This document shows, in pieces, positions 43,561 to 58,500 of a DNA stretch of 64,000 nucleotides (the first letter of the stretch is position 1; each line of letters begins with the position of its first letter). Under the pieces are notes generated by a model. The model did no database searches. It was given only the letters and a program-made list of their open reading frames with translations, and had not been told where the DNA came from. The stretch is from Gordionus sp. m RMFG-2023 (taxonomy: Eukaryota; Nematomorpha; Gordioida; Chordodea; Parachordodidae), in NCBI RefSeq assembly GCF_954871325.1, contig NC_088775.1, forward strand, positions 35,751,561 to 35,815,560, given 5' to 3'. Position numbers and translations under genes: made by a program.

Positions 43561-46500
43561 GGGAAAAGGCTAACATCTTTAGTTTAATTTTATAAATTTT
43601 TATATCATTGAACTCAGAATTAAATTTCCTATCTAAATATGCTTTGATGTAATTTTTTACGTTAACGGTTCAAAAAATTTATTTTAATAATTTTTTTGTG
43701 GTAAAAACGTTGGAAAGGAAAAGGCTAACATCTTAAATGGAATTTTGAATATTTTTATATCATTCTACTCAGAATTAAATTTCCTATCCAATTATGCTTA
43801 GATGTATTTTTTACGTTTCCGGTTCAAAAAATAAAATTTTAGTCGCGAAAACGTTCGAAGGGAAAAGGCTAACATCTTAAATTTAATTTTAAAAATTTTT
43901 TGTGGTAAAAACGTTGGAAAGGAAAAGGCTAACATCTTATATGCAATTTTGAATATTTTTATATCATTCTACTCAGAATTATATTTTCTAGCCAATTATG
44001 CTTAGATGTATTTTTTTACGTTTCCGGTTCAAAAAATAATATTTTTGTCGCAAAAACGTTGGAAGTTAGAAGGCTAACATCTTATATGCAATTTTGAATA
44101 TTTTTATATCATTCTACTCAGAATTAAATTTTCTAGTTAATTATGCTTAGATGTATTTTTTTACGTTACCGGTTCAAAAAATAATATTTTTGTCGCCAAA
44201 ACGTTCGAAGGGAAAGGCTAACATCTTGAACGCAATTTTAAGGATTTTTATTTCATTGAACTCAGAATTAAATTTCCTATCCAATTATGCTTAGATGTAT
44301 TTTTTTACGTTTCCGGTTCAAAAAATAATATATTTGTCGCGAAAATGTTCGAAGGGAAAAGGCTAACATCTTAAATTTAATTTTAAAAATTTTTATATCA
44401 TTGAACTCAGAATTAAATTTCCTATCCAATTATGCTTAGATGTATATTTTTACGTTTCCCGTTCAAAAAATAACATTTTTGTCGCGAAAATGTTCGAAGG
44501 GAAAAGGCTAACATCTTTAGTTTAATTTTATAAATTTTTATATCATTGAACTCAGAATTAAATTTCCTATCTAAATATGCTTTGATGTAATTTTTTACGT
44601 TATCGGTTATAAAAATACATTTTAAATATTTTTTTGTGGTAAAAACGTTGGAAGGGAAAGGCTAACATCTTATATGCAATTTTGAATATTTTTATATCAT
44701 TCTATACAGAATTAAATTTCCTATCCAATTATGCTTAGATGTATTTTTTTACGTTTCCGGTTCAAAAAATAACATTTTTGTCGCGAAAACGTTCGAAGGG
44801 AAAAGGCTAACATCTTAAATTTAATTTTAAAATTTTTTATATCATTGAACTCAGAATTAAATTTCTTATCCAATTATGCTTAGATGTATTTTTTTACTTT
44901 TCCGGTTCAAAAAATAACATTTTTGTCGCGAAAATGTTCGAAGGGAAAAGGCTAACATCTTTAGTTTAATTTTATAAATTTTTATATCATTGAACTCAGA
45001 ATTAAATTTCCTATCTAAATATGCTTTGATCTAATTTTTTACGTTAACGGTTCAAAAAATTTATTTTAATAATTTTTTTGTGGTAAAAACGTTGGAAAGG
45101 AAAAGGCTAACATCTTAAATGGAATTTTGAATATTTTTATATCATTCTACTCAGAATTAAATTTCCTATCCAATTATGCTTAGATGTATTTTTTACGTTT
45201 CCGGTTCAAAAAATAAAATTTTAGTCGCGAAAACGTTCGAAGGGAAAAGGCTAACATCTTAAACGCAATTTTGAGTATTTTTATATCATTCTACTCAGAA
45301 TTAAATTTCCTATCCAATTATGCTTAGATGTATTTTTTTACATTTCCGGTTCAAAAAATAATATTTTTGTCGCCAAAACGTTCGAAGGGAAAAGGCTAAC
45401 ATCTTGAACGCAATTTTAAGGATTTTTATATCATTGAACTCAGAATTAAATTTCCTATCCAATTATGCTTAGATGTATTTTTTTACGTTTCCGGTTCAAA
45501 AAATAATATTTTTGTCGCGAAAATATTCGAAGGGAAAAGGCTAACATCTTAAATTTAATTTTAAAAATTTTTATATCATTGAACACAGAATTAAATTTCC
45601 TATCTAAATATGCTTTGATGTAATTTTTTACGTTATCGGTTCAAAAAATATTTTTAAAATTTTTTTGTGGTAAAAACGTTCGAAGGGAAAAGGCTAACAT
45701 CTTAAACGCAATTTTATGTATTTTTATATCATTGAACTCAGAATTAAATTTCCTATCCAATTATGCTTAGATGTATTTTTTTACGTTTCCGGTTCAAAAA
45801 ATAATATTTTTGTCGCGAAAATGTTCGAAGGGAAAAGGCTAACATCTTAAATTTAATTTTAAAAATTTTTATATCATTGAACTCAGAATTAAATTTCCTA
45901 TCCAATTATGCTTAGATGTATTTATTTACATTTCCGGTTCAAAAAATAACATTTTTGTCGCGAAAACGTTCGAAGGGAAAAGGCTAACATCTTAAGTTTA
46001 ATTTTATATATTGAACACAGAATTAAATTTCCTATCTAAATATGCTTTGATGTAATTTTTTACGTTATCGGTTCAAAAAATATTTAAAAATTTTTTTGTG
46101 GTAAAAACGTTCGAAAAGAAAAGGCTAACATCTTAAACGCAATTTTATGTATTTTTATATCATTGAACTCAGAATTAAATTTCCTATCCAATTATGCTTA
46201 GATGAATTTTTTTACGTTTCCGGTTCAAAAAATAATATTTTTGTCGCGAAAATGTTCGAAGAGAAAAGGCTAACATCTTAAATTTAATTTTAAAAATTTT
46301 TTGTGGTAAAAACGTTGGAAAGGAAAAGGCTAACATCTTATATGCAATTTTGAATATTTTTATATCATTCTACTCAGAATTAAATTTTCTAGCCAATTAT
46401 GCTTAGATGTATTTTTTTACGTTTCCGGTTCAAAAAATAATATTTTTGTCGCAAAAACGTTGGAAGTTAGAAGGCTAACATCTTATATGCAATTTTGAAT

Positions 46501-49500
46501 ATTTTTATATCATTCTACTCAGAATTAAATTTTCTAGCCAATTATGCTTAGATGTATTTTTTTACGTTACCGGTTCAAAAAATAATATTTTTGTCGCCAA
46601 AACGTTCGAAGGGAAAGGCTAACATCTTGAACGCAATTTTAAGGATTTTTATATCATTGAACTCAGAATTAAATTTCCTATCCAATTATGCTTAGATGTA
46701 TTTTTTTACGTTTCCGGTTCAAAAAATAATATTTTTGTCGCGAAAATGTTCGAAGGGAAAAGGCTAACATCTTAAATTTAATTTTAAAAATTTTTATATC
46801 ATTGAACTCAGAATTAAATTTCCTATCCAATTATGCTTAGATGTATTTTTTTACGTTTCCGGTTCAAAAAATAACATTTTTGTCTCGAAAACGTTCGAAG
46901 GCAAAAGGCTAACATCTTAAGTTTAATTTTATAAATTTTTATATCATTGAACACAGAATTAAATTTCCTATCTAAATATGCTTTGATGTAATTTTTTACG
47001 TTATCGGTTCAAAAAATAAATTTTAAAAATTTTTTTGTGGTAAAAACGTTGGAAGGGAAAAGGCTAACATCTTATATGCAATTTTGAATATTTTTATATC
47101 ATTCTATACAGAATTAAAGTTCCTATCCAATTATGCTTAGATGTATTTTTTTACGTTTCCGGTTCAAAAAATAACATTTTTGTCGCGAAAACGTTCGAAG
47201 GGAAAACGCTAACATCTTAAGTTTAATTTTATAAATTTTTATATCATTGAACTCAGAATTAAATTTCCTATCCAATTATTCTTAGATGTATATTTTTACG
47301 TTTCCGGTTCAAAAAATAACATTTTTGTCGCGAAAATGTTCGAAGGGAAAAGGCTAACATCTTTAGTTTAATTTTATAAATTTTTATATCATTGAACTCA
47401 GAATTAAATTTCCTATCTAAATATGCTTTGATGTAATTTTTACGTTATCGGTTCAAAAAATATATTTTAAATATTTTTTTGTGGTAAAAACGTTGGAAGG
47501 GAAAAGGCTAACATCTTATATGCAATTTTGAATATTTTTATATCATTCTATACAGAATTAAATTTCCTATCCAATTATGCTTAGATGTATTTTTTTACGT
47601 TTCCGGTTCAAAAAATAACATTTTTGTCGCGAAAACGTTCGAAGGGAAAAGGCTAACATCTTAAATTTAATTTTAAAATTTTTTATATCATTGAACTCAG
47701 AATTAAATTTCTTATCCAATTATGCTTAGATGTATTTTTTTACTTTTCCGGTTCAAAAAATAACATTTTTGTCGCGAAAATGTTCGAAGGGAAAAGGCTA
47801 ACATCTTTAGTTTAATTTTATAAATTTTTATATCATTGAACTCAGAATTAAATTTCCTATCTAAATATGCTTTGATGTAATTTTTTACGTTATCGGTTCA
47901 AAAAATTTATTTTAATAATTTTTTTGTGGTAAAAACGTTGGAAAGGAAAAGGCTAACATCTTAAATGGAATTTTGAATATTTTTATATCATTCTACTTAA
48001 TTCTACTCAGAATTAAATTTCCTATCCAATTATGCTTATATGTATTTTTTTACATTTCCGGTTCAAAAAATAATATTTTTGTCGCGAAAACGTTCGAAGG
48101 GAAAAGGCTAACATCTTAATTTAATTTTAAAAATTTTTATATCATTGAACTCAGAATTAAATTTCCTATCCAATTATGCTTAGATGTATATTTTTAGGTT
48201 TCCTGTTCTAAAAATAACATTTTTGTCGCGAAAATGTTCGAAGGGAAAAGGCTAACATCTTTAGTTTAATTTTATAAATTTTTATATCATTGAACTCAGA
48301 ATTAAATTTCCTATCTAAATATGCTTTGATGTAATTTTTTACGTTATCGGTTCAAAAAATTTATTTTAATAATTTTTTTGTGGTAAAAACGTTGGAAAGG
48401 AAAAGGCTAACATCTTAAATGGAATTTTGAATATTTTTATATCATTCTACTCAGAATTAAATTTCCTATCCAATTATGCTTAGATGTATTTTTTACGTTT
48501 CCGGTTCAAAAAATAAAATTTTAGTCGCGAAAACGTTCGAAGGGAAAAGGCTAACATCTTAAACGCAATTTTGAGTATTTTTATATCATTCTACTCAGAA
48601 TTAAATTTTCTAGCCAATTATGCTTAGATGTATTTTTTTACGTTACCGGTTCAAAAAATAATATTTTTGTCGCGAAAATGTTCGAAGGGAAAAGGCTAAC
48701 ATCTTAAATTTAATTTTAAAAATTTTTATATCATTGAACTCAGAATTAAATTTCCTATCCAATTATGCTTAGATGTATTTTTTTACGTTACCGGTTCAAA
48801 AAATAATATTTTTGTCGCCAAAACGTTCGAAGGGAAAAGGCTAACATCTTAAACGCAATTTTATGTATTTTTATATCATTGAACTCAGAATTAAATTTCC
48901 TATCCAATTATGCTTAGATGAATTTTTTTACGTTTCCGGTTCAAAAAATAATATTTTTGTCGCGAAAATGTTCGAAGAGAAAAGGCTAACATCTTAAATT
49001 TAATTTTAAAAATTTTTTGTGGTAAAAACGTTGGAAAGGAAAAGGCTAACATCTTATATGCAATTTTGAATATTTTTATATCATTCTACTCAGAATTAAA
49101 TTTTCTAGCCAATTATGCTTAGATGTATTTTTTTACGTTTCTAGTTCAAAAAATAATATTTTTGTCGCAAAAACGTTGGAAGTTAGAAGGCTAACATCTT
49201 ATATGCAATTTTGAATATTTTTATATCATTCTACTCAGAATTAAATTTTCTAGTTAATTATGCTTAGATGTATTTTTTTACGTTACCGGTTCAAAAAATA
49301 ATATTTTTGTCGCCAAAACGTTCGAAGGGAAAGGCTAACATCTTGAACGCAATTTTAAGGATTTTTATATCATTGAACTCAGAATTAAATTTCCTATCCA
49401 ATTATGCTTAGATGTATTTTTTTACGTTTCCGGTTCAAAAAATAATATTTTTGTCGCGAAAATGTTCGAAGGGAAAAGGCTAACATCTTAAATTTAATTT

Positions 49501-52500
49501 TAAAAATTTTTATATCATTGAACTCAGAATTAAATTTCCTATCCAATAATGCTTAGATGTATTTTTTTACGTTTCCGGTTCAAAAAATAACATTTTTGTC
49601 GCGAAAACGTTCGAAGGCAAAAGGCTAACATCTTAAGTTTAATTTTATAAATTTTTATATCATTGAACACAGAATTAAATTTCCTATCTAAATATGCTTT
49701 GATGTAATTTTTTACGTTATCGGTTCAAAAAATAAATTTTAAAAATTTTTTTGTGGTAAAAACGTTGGAAGGGAAAAGGCTAACATCTTATATGCAATTT
49801 TGAATATTTTTATATCATTTATACAGAATTAAATTTCCTATCCAATTATGCTTAGATGTATTTTTTTACGTTTCCGGTTCAAAAAATAACATTTTTGTCG
49901 CGAAAACGTTCGAAGGGAAAAGGCTAACATCTTAAATTTAATTTTAAAATTTTTTATATCATTGAACTCAGAATTAAATTTCTTATCCAATTATGCTTAG
50001 ATGTATTTTTTTACTTTTCCGGTTCAAAAAATAACATTTTTGTCGCGAAAATGTTCGTAGGGAAAAGGCTAACATCTTTAGTTTAATTTTATAAATTTTT
50101 ATATCATTGAACTCAGAATTAAATTTCCTATCTAAATATGCTTTGATGTAATTTTTTACGTTAACGGTTCAAAAAATTTATTTTAATAATTTTTTTGTGG
50201 TAAAAACGTTGGAAAGGAAAAGGCTAACATCTTAAATGGAATTTTGAATATTTTTATATCATTCTACTCAGAATTAAATTTCCTATCCAATTATGCTTAG
50301 ATGTAATTTTTACGTTTCCGGTTCAAAAAATAAAATTTTAGTCGCGAAAACGTTCGAAGGGAAAAGACTAACATCTTAAACGCAATTTTGAGTATTTTTA
50401 TATCATTCTACTCAGAATTAAATTTCCTATCCAATTATGCTTAGATGTATTTTTTTACATTTCCGGTTCAAAAAATAATATTTTTGTCGCCAAAACGTTC
50501 GAAGGGAAAAGGCTAACATCTTGAACGCAATTTTAAGGATTTTTATATCATTGAACTCAGAATTAAATTTCCTATCCAATTATGCTTAGATGTATTTTTT
50601 TACGTTTCCGGTTCAAAAAATAATATTTTTGTCGCGAAAATATTCGAAGGGAGAAGGCTAACATCTTAAATTTAATTCTAAAAATTTTTATATCATTGAA
50701 CACAGAATTAAATTTCCTATCTAAATATGCTTTGATGTAATTTTTTACGTTATCGGTTCAAAAAATATTTTTAAAATTTTTTTGTGGTAAAAACGTTCGA
50801 AGGGAAAAGGCTAACATCTTAAACGCAATTTTATGTATTTTTATATCATTGAACTCAGAATTAAATTTCCTATCCAATTATGCTTAGATATATTTTTTTA
50901 CGTTTCCGGTTCAAAAAATAATATTTTTGTCGCAAAAACGTTGGAAGTTAGAAGGCTAACATCTTATATGCAATTTTGAATATTTTTATATCATTCTACT
51001 CAGAATTAAATTTTCTAGCCAATTATGCTTAGATGTATTTTTTTACGTAACCGGTTCAAAAAATAATATTTTTGTCGCCAAAACGTTCGAAGGGAAAAGG
51101 CTAACATCTTGAACGCAATTTTAAGGATTTTTATATCATTCTACTCAGAATTAAATTTCCTATCCAATTATGCTTAGATGTATTTTTTTACATTTCCGGT
51201 TCAAAAAATAATATTTTTGTCGCAAAAACGTTGGAAGTTAGAAGGCTAACATCTTATATGCAATTTTGAATATTTTTATATCATTCTACTCAGAATTAAA
51301 TTTTCTAGCCAATTATGCTTAGATGTATTTTTTTACGTAACCGGTTCAAAAAATAAAATTTTAGTCGCGAAAACGTTCGAAGAAGGCTAACATCTTAAAC
51401 GCAATTTTGAGTATTTTTATATCATTCTACTCAGAATTAAATTTCCTATCCAATTATGCTTAGATGTATTTTTTTACATTTCCGGTTCAAAAAATAATAT
51501 TTTTGTCGCCAAAACGTTCGAAGTGAAAAGGCTAACATCTTGAACGCAATTTTAAGGATTTTTATATCATTGAACTCAGAATTAAATTTCCTATCCAATT
51601 ATGCTTAGATGTATTTTTTTACGTTTCCGGTTCAAAAAATAACATTTTTGTCGCGAAAACGTTCGAAGGCAAAAGGCTAACATCTTAAGTTTAATTTTAT
51701 AAATTTTTATATCATTGAACACAGAATTAAATTTCCTATCTAAATATGCTTTGATCATATTTTTTACGTTATCGGTTCAAAAAATATTTTTAAAATTTTT
51801 TTGTGGTAAAAACGTTCGAAGGGAAAAGGCTAACATCTTAAACGCAATTTTATGTATTTTTATATCATTGAACTCAGAATTAAATTTCCTATCCAATTAT
51901 GCTTAGATATATTTTTTTACGTTTCCGGTTCAAAAAATAATATTTTTGTCGCAAAAACGTTGGAAGTTAGAAGGCTAACATCTTATATGCAATTTTGAAT
52001 ATTTTTATATCATTCTACTCAGAATTAAATTTTCTAGCCAATTATGCTTAGATGTATTTTTTTACGTAACCGGTTCAAAAAATAAAATTTTAGTCGCGAA
52101 AACGTTCGAAGAAGGCTAACATCTTAAACGCAATTTTGAGTATTTTTATATCATTCTACTCAGAATTAAATTTCCTATCCAATTATGCTTAGATGTATTT
52201 TTTTACATTTCCGGTTCAAAAAATAATATTTTTGTCGCCAAAACGTTCGAAGGGAAAAGGCTAACATCTTGAACGCAATTTTAAGGATTTTTATATCATT
52301 GAACTCAGAATTAAATTTCCTATCCAATTATGCTTAGATGTATTTTTTTACGTTTCCGGTTCAAAAAATAATATTTTTGTCGCGAAAATGTTCGAAGGGA
52401 AAAGGTTAACATCTTAAATTTAATTTTAAAAATTTTTATATCATTGAACTCAGAATTAAATTTCCTATCCAATTATGCTTAGATGTATTTATTTACATTT

Positions 52501-55500
52501 CCGGTTCAAAAAATAACATTTTTGTCGCGAAAACGTTCGAAGGGAAAAGGCTAACATCTTAAGTTTAATTTTATATATTTTTATATCATTGAACACAGAA
52601 TTAAATTTCCTATCTAAATATGCTTTGATGTAATTTTTTACGTTATCGGTTCAAAAAATATTTAAAAATTTTTTTGTGGTAAAAACGTTCGAAAAGAAAA
52701 GGCTAACATCTTAAACGCAATTTTATGTATTTTTATATCATTGAACTCAGAATTAAATTTAGTATCCAATTATGCTTAGATGAATTTTTTTACGTTTCCG
52801 GTTCAAAAAATAATATTTTTGTCGCGAAAATGTTCGAAGAGAAAAGGCTAACATCTTAAATTTAATTTTAAAAATTTTTTGTGGTAAAAACGTTGGAAAG
52901 GAAAAGGCTAACATCTTATATGCAATTTTGAATATTTTTATATCATTCTACTCAGAATTAAATTTTCTAGCCAATTATGCTTAGATGTATTTTTTTACGT
53001 TTCCGGTTCAAAAAATAATATTTTTGTCGCAAAAACGTTGGAAGTTAGAAGGCTAACATCTTATATGCTATTTTGAATATTTTTATATCATTCTACTCAG
53101 AATTAAATTTTCTAGCCAATTATGCTTAGATGTATTTTTTTACGTTACCGGTTCAAAAAATAATATTTTTGTCGCCAAAACGTTCGAAGGGAAAGGCTAA
53201 CATCTTGAACGCAATTTTAAGGATTTTTCTATCATTGAACTCAGAATTAAATTTCCTATCCAATTATGCTTAGATGTATTTTTTTACGTTTCCGGTTCAA
53301 AAAATAATATTTTTGTCGCGAAAATGTTCGAAGGGAAAAGGCTAACATCTTAAATTTAATTTTAAAAATTTTTATATCATTGAACTCAGAATTAAATTTC
53401 CTATCCAATTATGCTTAGATGTATTTTTTTACGTTTCCGGTTCAAAAAATAACATTTTTGTCGCGAAAACGTTCGAAGGCAAAAGGCTAACATCTTAAGT
53501 TTAATTTTATAAATTTTTATATCATTGAACACAGAATTAAATTTCCTATCTAAATATGCTTTGATGTAATTTTTTACGTTATCGGTTCAAAAAATAAATT
53601 TTAAAAATTTTTTTGTGGTAAAAACGTTGGAAGGGAAAAGGCTAACATCTTATATGCAATTTTGAATATTTTTATATCATTCTATACAGAATTAAAGTTC
53701 CTATCCAATTATGCTTAGATGTATTTTTTTACGTTTCCGGTTCAAAAAATAACATTTTTGTCGCGAAAACGTTCGAAGGGAAAACGCTAACATCTTAAGT
53801 TTAATTTTATAAATTTTTATATCATTGAACTCAGAATTAAATTTCCTATCCAATTATTCTTAGATGTATATTTTTACGTTTACGGTTCAAAAAATAACAT
53901 TTTTGTCGCGAAAATGTTCGAAGGGAAAAGGCTAACATCTTTAGTTTAATTTTATAAATTTTTATATCATTGAACTCAGAATTAAATTTCCTATCTAAAT
54001 ATGCTTTGATGTAATTTTTACGTTATCGGTTCAAAAAATATATTTTAAATATTTTTTTGTGGTAAAAACGTTGGAAGGGAAAAGGCTAACATCTTATATG
54101 CAATTTTGAATATTTTTATATCATTCTATACAGAATTAAATTTCCTATCCAATTATGCTTAGATGTATTTTTTTACGTTTCCGGTTCAAAAAATAACATT
54201 TTTGTCGCGAAAACGTTCGAAGGGAAAAGGCTAACATCTTAAATTTAATTTTAAAATTTTTTATATCATTGAACTCAGAATTAAATTTCTTATCCAATTA
54301 TGCTTAGATGTATTTTTTTACTTTTCCGGTTCAAAAAATAACATTTTTGTCGCGAAAATGTTCGAAGGGAAAAGGCTAACATCTTTAGTTTAATTTTATA
54401 AATTTTTATATCATTGAACTCAGAATTAAATTTCCTATCTAAATATGCTTTGATGTAATTTTTACGTTATCGGTTCAAAAAATATATTTTAAATATTTTT
54501 TTGTGGTAAAAACGTTGGAAGGGAAAAGGCTAACATCTTATATGCAATTTTGAATATTTTTATATCATTCTATACAGAATTAAATTTCCTATCCAATTAT
54601 GCTTAGATGTATTTTTTTACGTTTCCGGTTCAAAAAATAACATTTTTGTCGCGAAAACGTTCGAAAGGAAAAGGCTAACATCTTAAATTTAATTTTTAAA
54701 TTTTTTATATCATTGAACTCAGAATTAAATTTCTTATCCAATTATGCTTAGATGTATTTTTTTACTTTTCCGGTTCAAAAAATAACATTTTTGTCGCGAA
54801 AATGTTCGAAGGGAAAAGGCTAACATCTTTAGTTTAATTTTATAAATTTTTATATCATTGAACTCAGAATTAAATTTCCTATCTAAATATGCTTTGATGT
54901 AATTTTTACGTTATCGGTTCAAAAAATATATTTTAAATATTTTTTTGTGGTAAAAACGTTGGAAGGGAAAAGGCTAACATCTTATATGCAATTTTGAATA
55001 TTTTTATATCATTCTATACAGAATTAAATTTCCTATCCAATTATGCTTAGATGTATTTTTTTACGTTTCCGGTTCAAAAAATAACATTTTTGTCGCGAAA
55101 ACGTTCGAAGGGAAAAGGCTAACATCTTAAATTTAATTTTTAAATTTTTTATATCATTGAACTCAGAATTAAATTTCTTATCCAATTATGCTTAGATGTA
55201 TTTTTTTACTTTTCCGGTTCAAAAAATAACATTTTTGTCGCGAAAATGTTCGAAGGGAAAAGGCTAACATCTTTAGTTTAATTTTATAAATTTTTATATC
55301 ATTGAACTCAGAATTAAATTTCCTATCTAAATATGCTTTGATGTAATTTTTTACGTTAACGGTTCAAAAAATTTATTTTAATAATTTTTTTGTGGTAAAA
55401 ACGTTGGAAAGGAAAAGGCTAACATCTTAAATGGAATTTTGAATATTTTTATATCATTCTACTCAGAATTAAATTTCCTATCCAATTATGCTTAGATGTA

Positions 55501-58500
55501 TTTTTTACGTTTCCGGTTCAAAAAATAAAATTTTAGTCGCGAAAACGTTCGAAGGGAAAAGGCTAACATCTTAAATTTAATTTTAAAAATTTTTTGTGGT
55601 AAAAACGTTGGAAAGGAAAAGGCTAACATCTTATATGCAATTTTGAATATTTTTATATCATTCTACTCAGAATTAAATTTTCTAGCCAATTATGCTTAGA
55701 TGTATTTTTTTACGTTTCCGGTTCAAAAAATAATATTTTTGTCGCAAAAACGTTGGAAGTTAGAAGGCTAACATCTTATATGCAATTTTGAATATTTTTA
55801 TATCATTCTACTCAGAATTAAATTTTCTAGTTAATTATGCTTAGATGTATTTTTTTACGTTACCGGTTCAAAAAATAATATTTTTGTCGCCAAAACGTTC
55901 GAAGGGAAAGGCTAACATCTTGAACGCAATTTTAAGGATTTTTATATCATTGAACTCAGAATTAAATTTCCTATCCAATTATGCTTAGATGTATTTTTTT
56001 ACGTTTCCGGTTCAAAAAATAATATATTTGTCGCGAAAATGTTCGAAGGGAAAAGGCTAACATCTTAAATTTAATTTTAAAAATTTTTATATCATTGAAC
56101 TCAGAATTAAATTTCCTATCCAATTATGCTTAGATGTATATTTTTACGTTTCCGGTTCAAAAAATAACATTTTTGTCGCGAAAATGTTCGAAGGGAAAAG
56201 GCTAACATCTTTAGTTTAATTTTATAAATTTTTATATCATTGAACTCAGAATTAAATTTCCTATCTAAATATGCTTTGATGTAATTTTTTACGTTATCGG
56301 TTATAAAAATACATTTTAAATATTTTTTTGTGGTAAAAACGTTGGAAGGGAAAGGCTAACATCTTATATGCAATTTTGAATATTTTTATATCATTCTATA
56401 CAGAATTAAATTTCCTATCCAATTATGCTTAGATGTATTTTTTTACGTTTCCGGTTCAAAAAATAACATTTTTGTCGCGAAAACGTTCGAAGGGAAAAGG
56501 CTAACATCTTAAATTTAATTTTAAAATTTTTTATATCATTGAACTCAGAATTAAATTTCTTATCCAATTATGCTTAGATGTATTTTTTTACTTTTCCGGT
56601 TCAAAAAATAACATTTTTGTCGCGAAAATGTTCGAAGGGAAAAGGCTAACATCTTTAGTTTAATTTTATAAATTTTTATATCATTGAACTCAGAATTAAA
56701 TTTCCTATCTAAATATGCTTTGATCTAATTTTTTACGTTAACGGTTCAAAAAATTTATTTTAATAATTTTTTTGTGGTAAAAACGTTGGAAAGGAAAAGG
56801 CTAACATCTTAAATGGAATTTTGAATATTTTTATATCATTCTTCTCAGAATTAAATTTCCTATCCAATTATGCTTAGATGTATTTTTTACGTTTCCGGTT
56901 CAAAAAATAAAATTTTAGTCGCGAAAACGTTCGAAGGGAAAAGGCTAACATCTTAAACGCAATTTTGAGTATTTTTATATCATTCTACTCAGAATTAAAT
57001 TTCCTATCCAATTATGCTTAGATGTATTTTTTTACATTTCCGGTTCAAAAAATAATATTTTTGTCGCCAAAACGTTCGAAGGGAAAAGGCTAACATCTTG
57101 AACGCAATTTTAAGGATTTTTATATCATTGAACTCAGAATTAAATTTCCTATCCAATTATGCTTAGATGTATTTTTTTACGTTTCCGGTTCAAAAAATAA
57201 TATTTTTGTCGCGAAAATATTCGAAGGGAAAAGGCTAACATCTTAAATTTAATTTTAAAAATTTTTATATCATTGAACACAGAATTAAATTTCCTATCTA
57301 AATATGCTTTGATGTAATTTTTTACGTTATCGGTTCAAAAAATATTTTTAAAATTTTTTTGTGGTAAAAACGTTCGAAGGGAAAAGGCTAACATCTTAAA
57401 CGCAATTTTATGTATTTTTATATCATTGAACTCAGAATTAAATTTCCTATCCAATTATGCTTAGATATATTTTTTTACGTTTCCGGTTCAAAAAATAATA
57501 TTTTTGTCGCAAAAACGTTGGAAGTTAGAAGGCTAACATCTTATATGCAATTTTGAATATTTTTATATCATTCTACTCAGAATTAAATTTTCTAGCCAAT
57601 TATGCTTAGATGTATTTTTTTACGTTTCCGGTTCAAAAAATAATATTTTTGTCGCCAAAACGTTCGAAGGGAAAGGCTAACATCTTGAACGCAATTTTAA
57701 GGATTTTTCTATCATTGAACTCAGAATTAAATTTCCTATCCAATTATGCTTAGATGTATTTTTTTACGTTTCCGGTTCAAAAAATAATATTTTTGTCGCG
57801 AAAATGTTCGAAGGGAAAAGGCTAACATCTTAAATTTAATTTTAAAAATTTTTATATCATTGAACTCAGAATTAAATTTCCTATCCAATTATGCTTAGAT
57901 TTATTTTTTTACGTTTCCGGTTCAAAAAATAACATTTTTGTCGCGAAAACGTTCGAAGGCAAAAGGCTAACATCTTAAGTTTAATTTTATAAATTTTTAT
58001 ATCATTGAACACAGAATTAAATTTCCTATCTAAATATGCTTTGATGTAATTTTTTACGTTATCGGTTCAAAAAATAAATTTTAAAAATTTTTTTGTGGTA
58101 AAAACGTTGGAAGGGAAAAGGCTAACATCTTATATGCAATTTTGAATATTTTTATATCATTCTATACAGAATTAAAGTTCCTATCCAATTATGCTTAGAT
58201 GTATTTTTTTACGTTTCCGGTTCAAAAAATAACATTTTTGTCGCGAAAACGTTCGAAGGGAAAACGCTAACATCTTAAGTTTAATTTTATAAATTTTTAT
58301 ATCATTGAACTCAGAATTAAATTTCCTATCCAATTATTCTTAGATGTATATTTTTACGTTTCCGGTTCAAAAAATAACATTTTTGTCGCGAAAATGTTCG
58401 AAGGGAAAAGGCTAACATCTTTAGTTTAATTTTATAAATTTTTATATCATTGAACTCAGAATTAAATTTCCTATCTAAATATGCTTTGATGTAATTTTTA

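Noticed and set aside
25162-51906. Open frames of 60-75 codons in the satellite (ELNFLSKYAL and IFKIAYKMLAFSLP types)
   Set aside because: They recur with the monomer, shift with indels and have no protein character beyond AT-rich codons.
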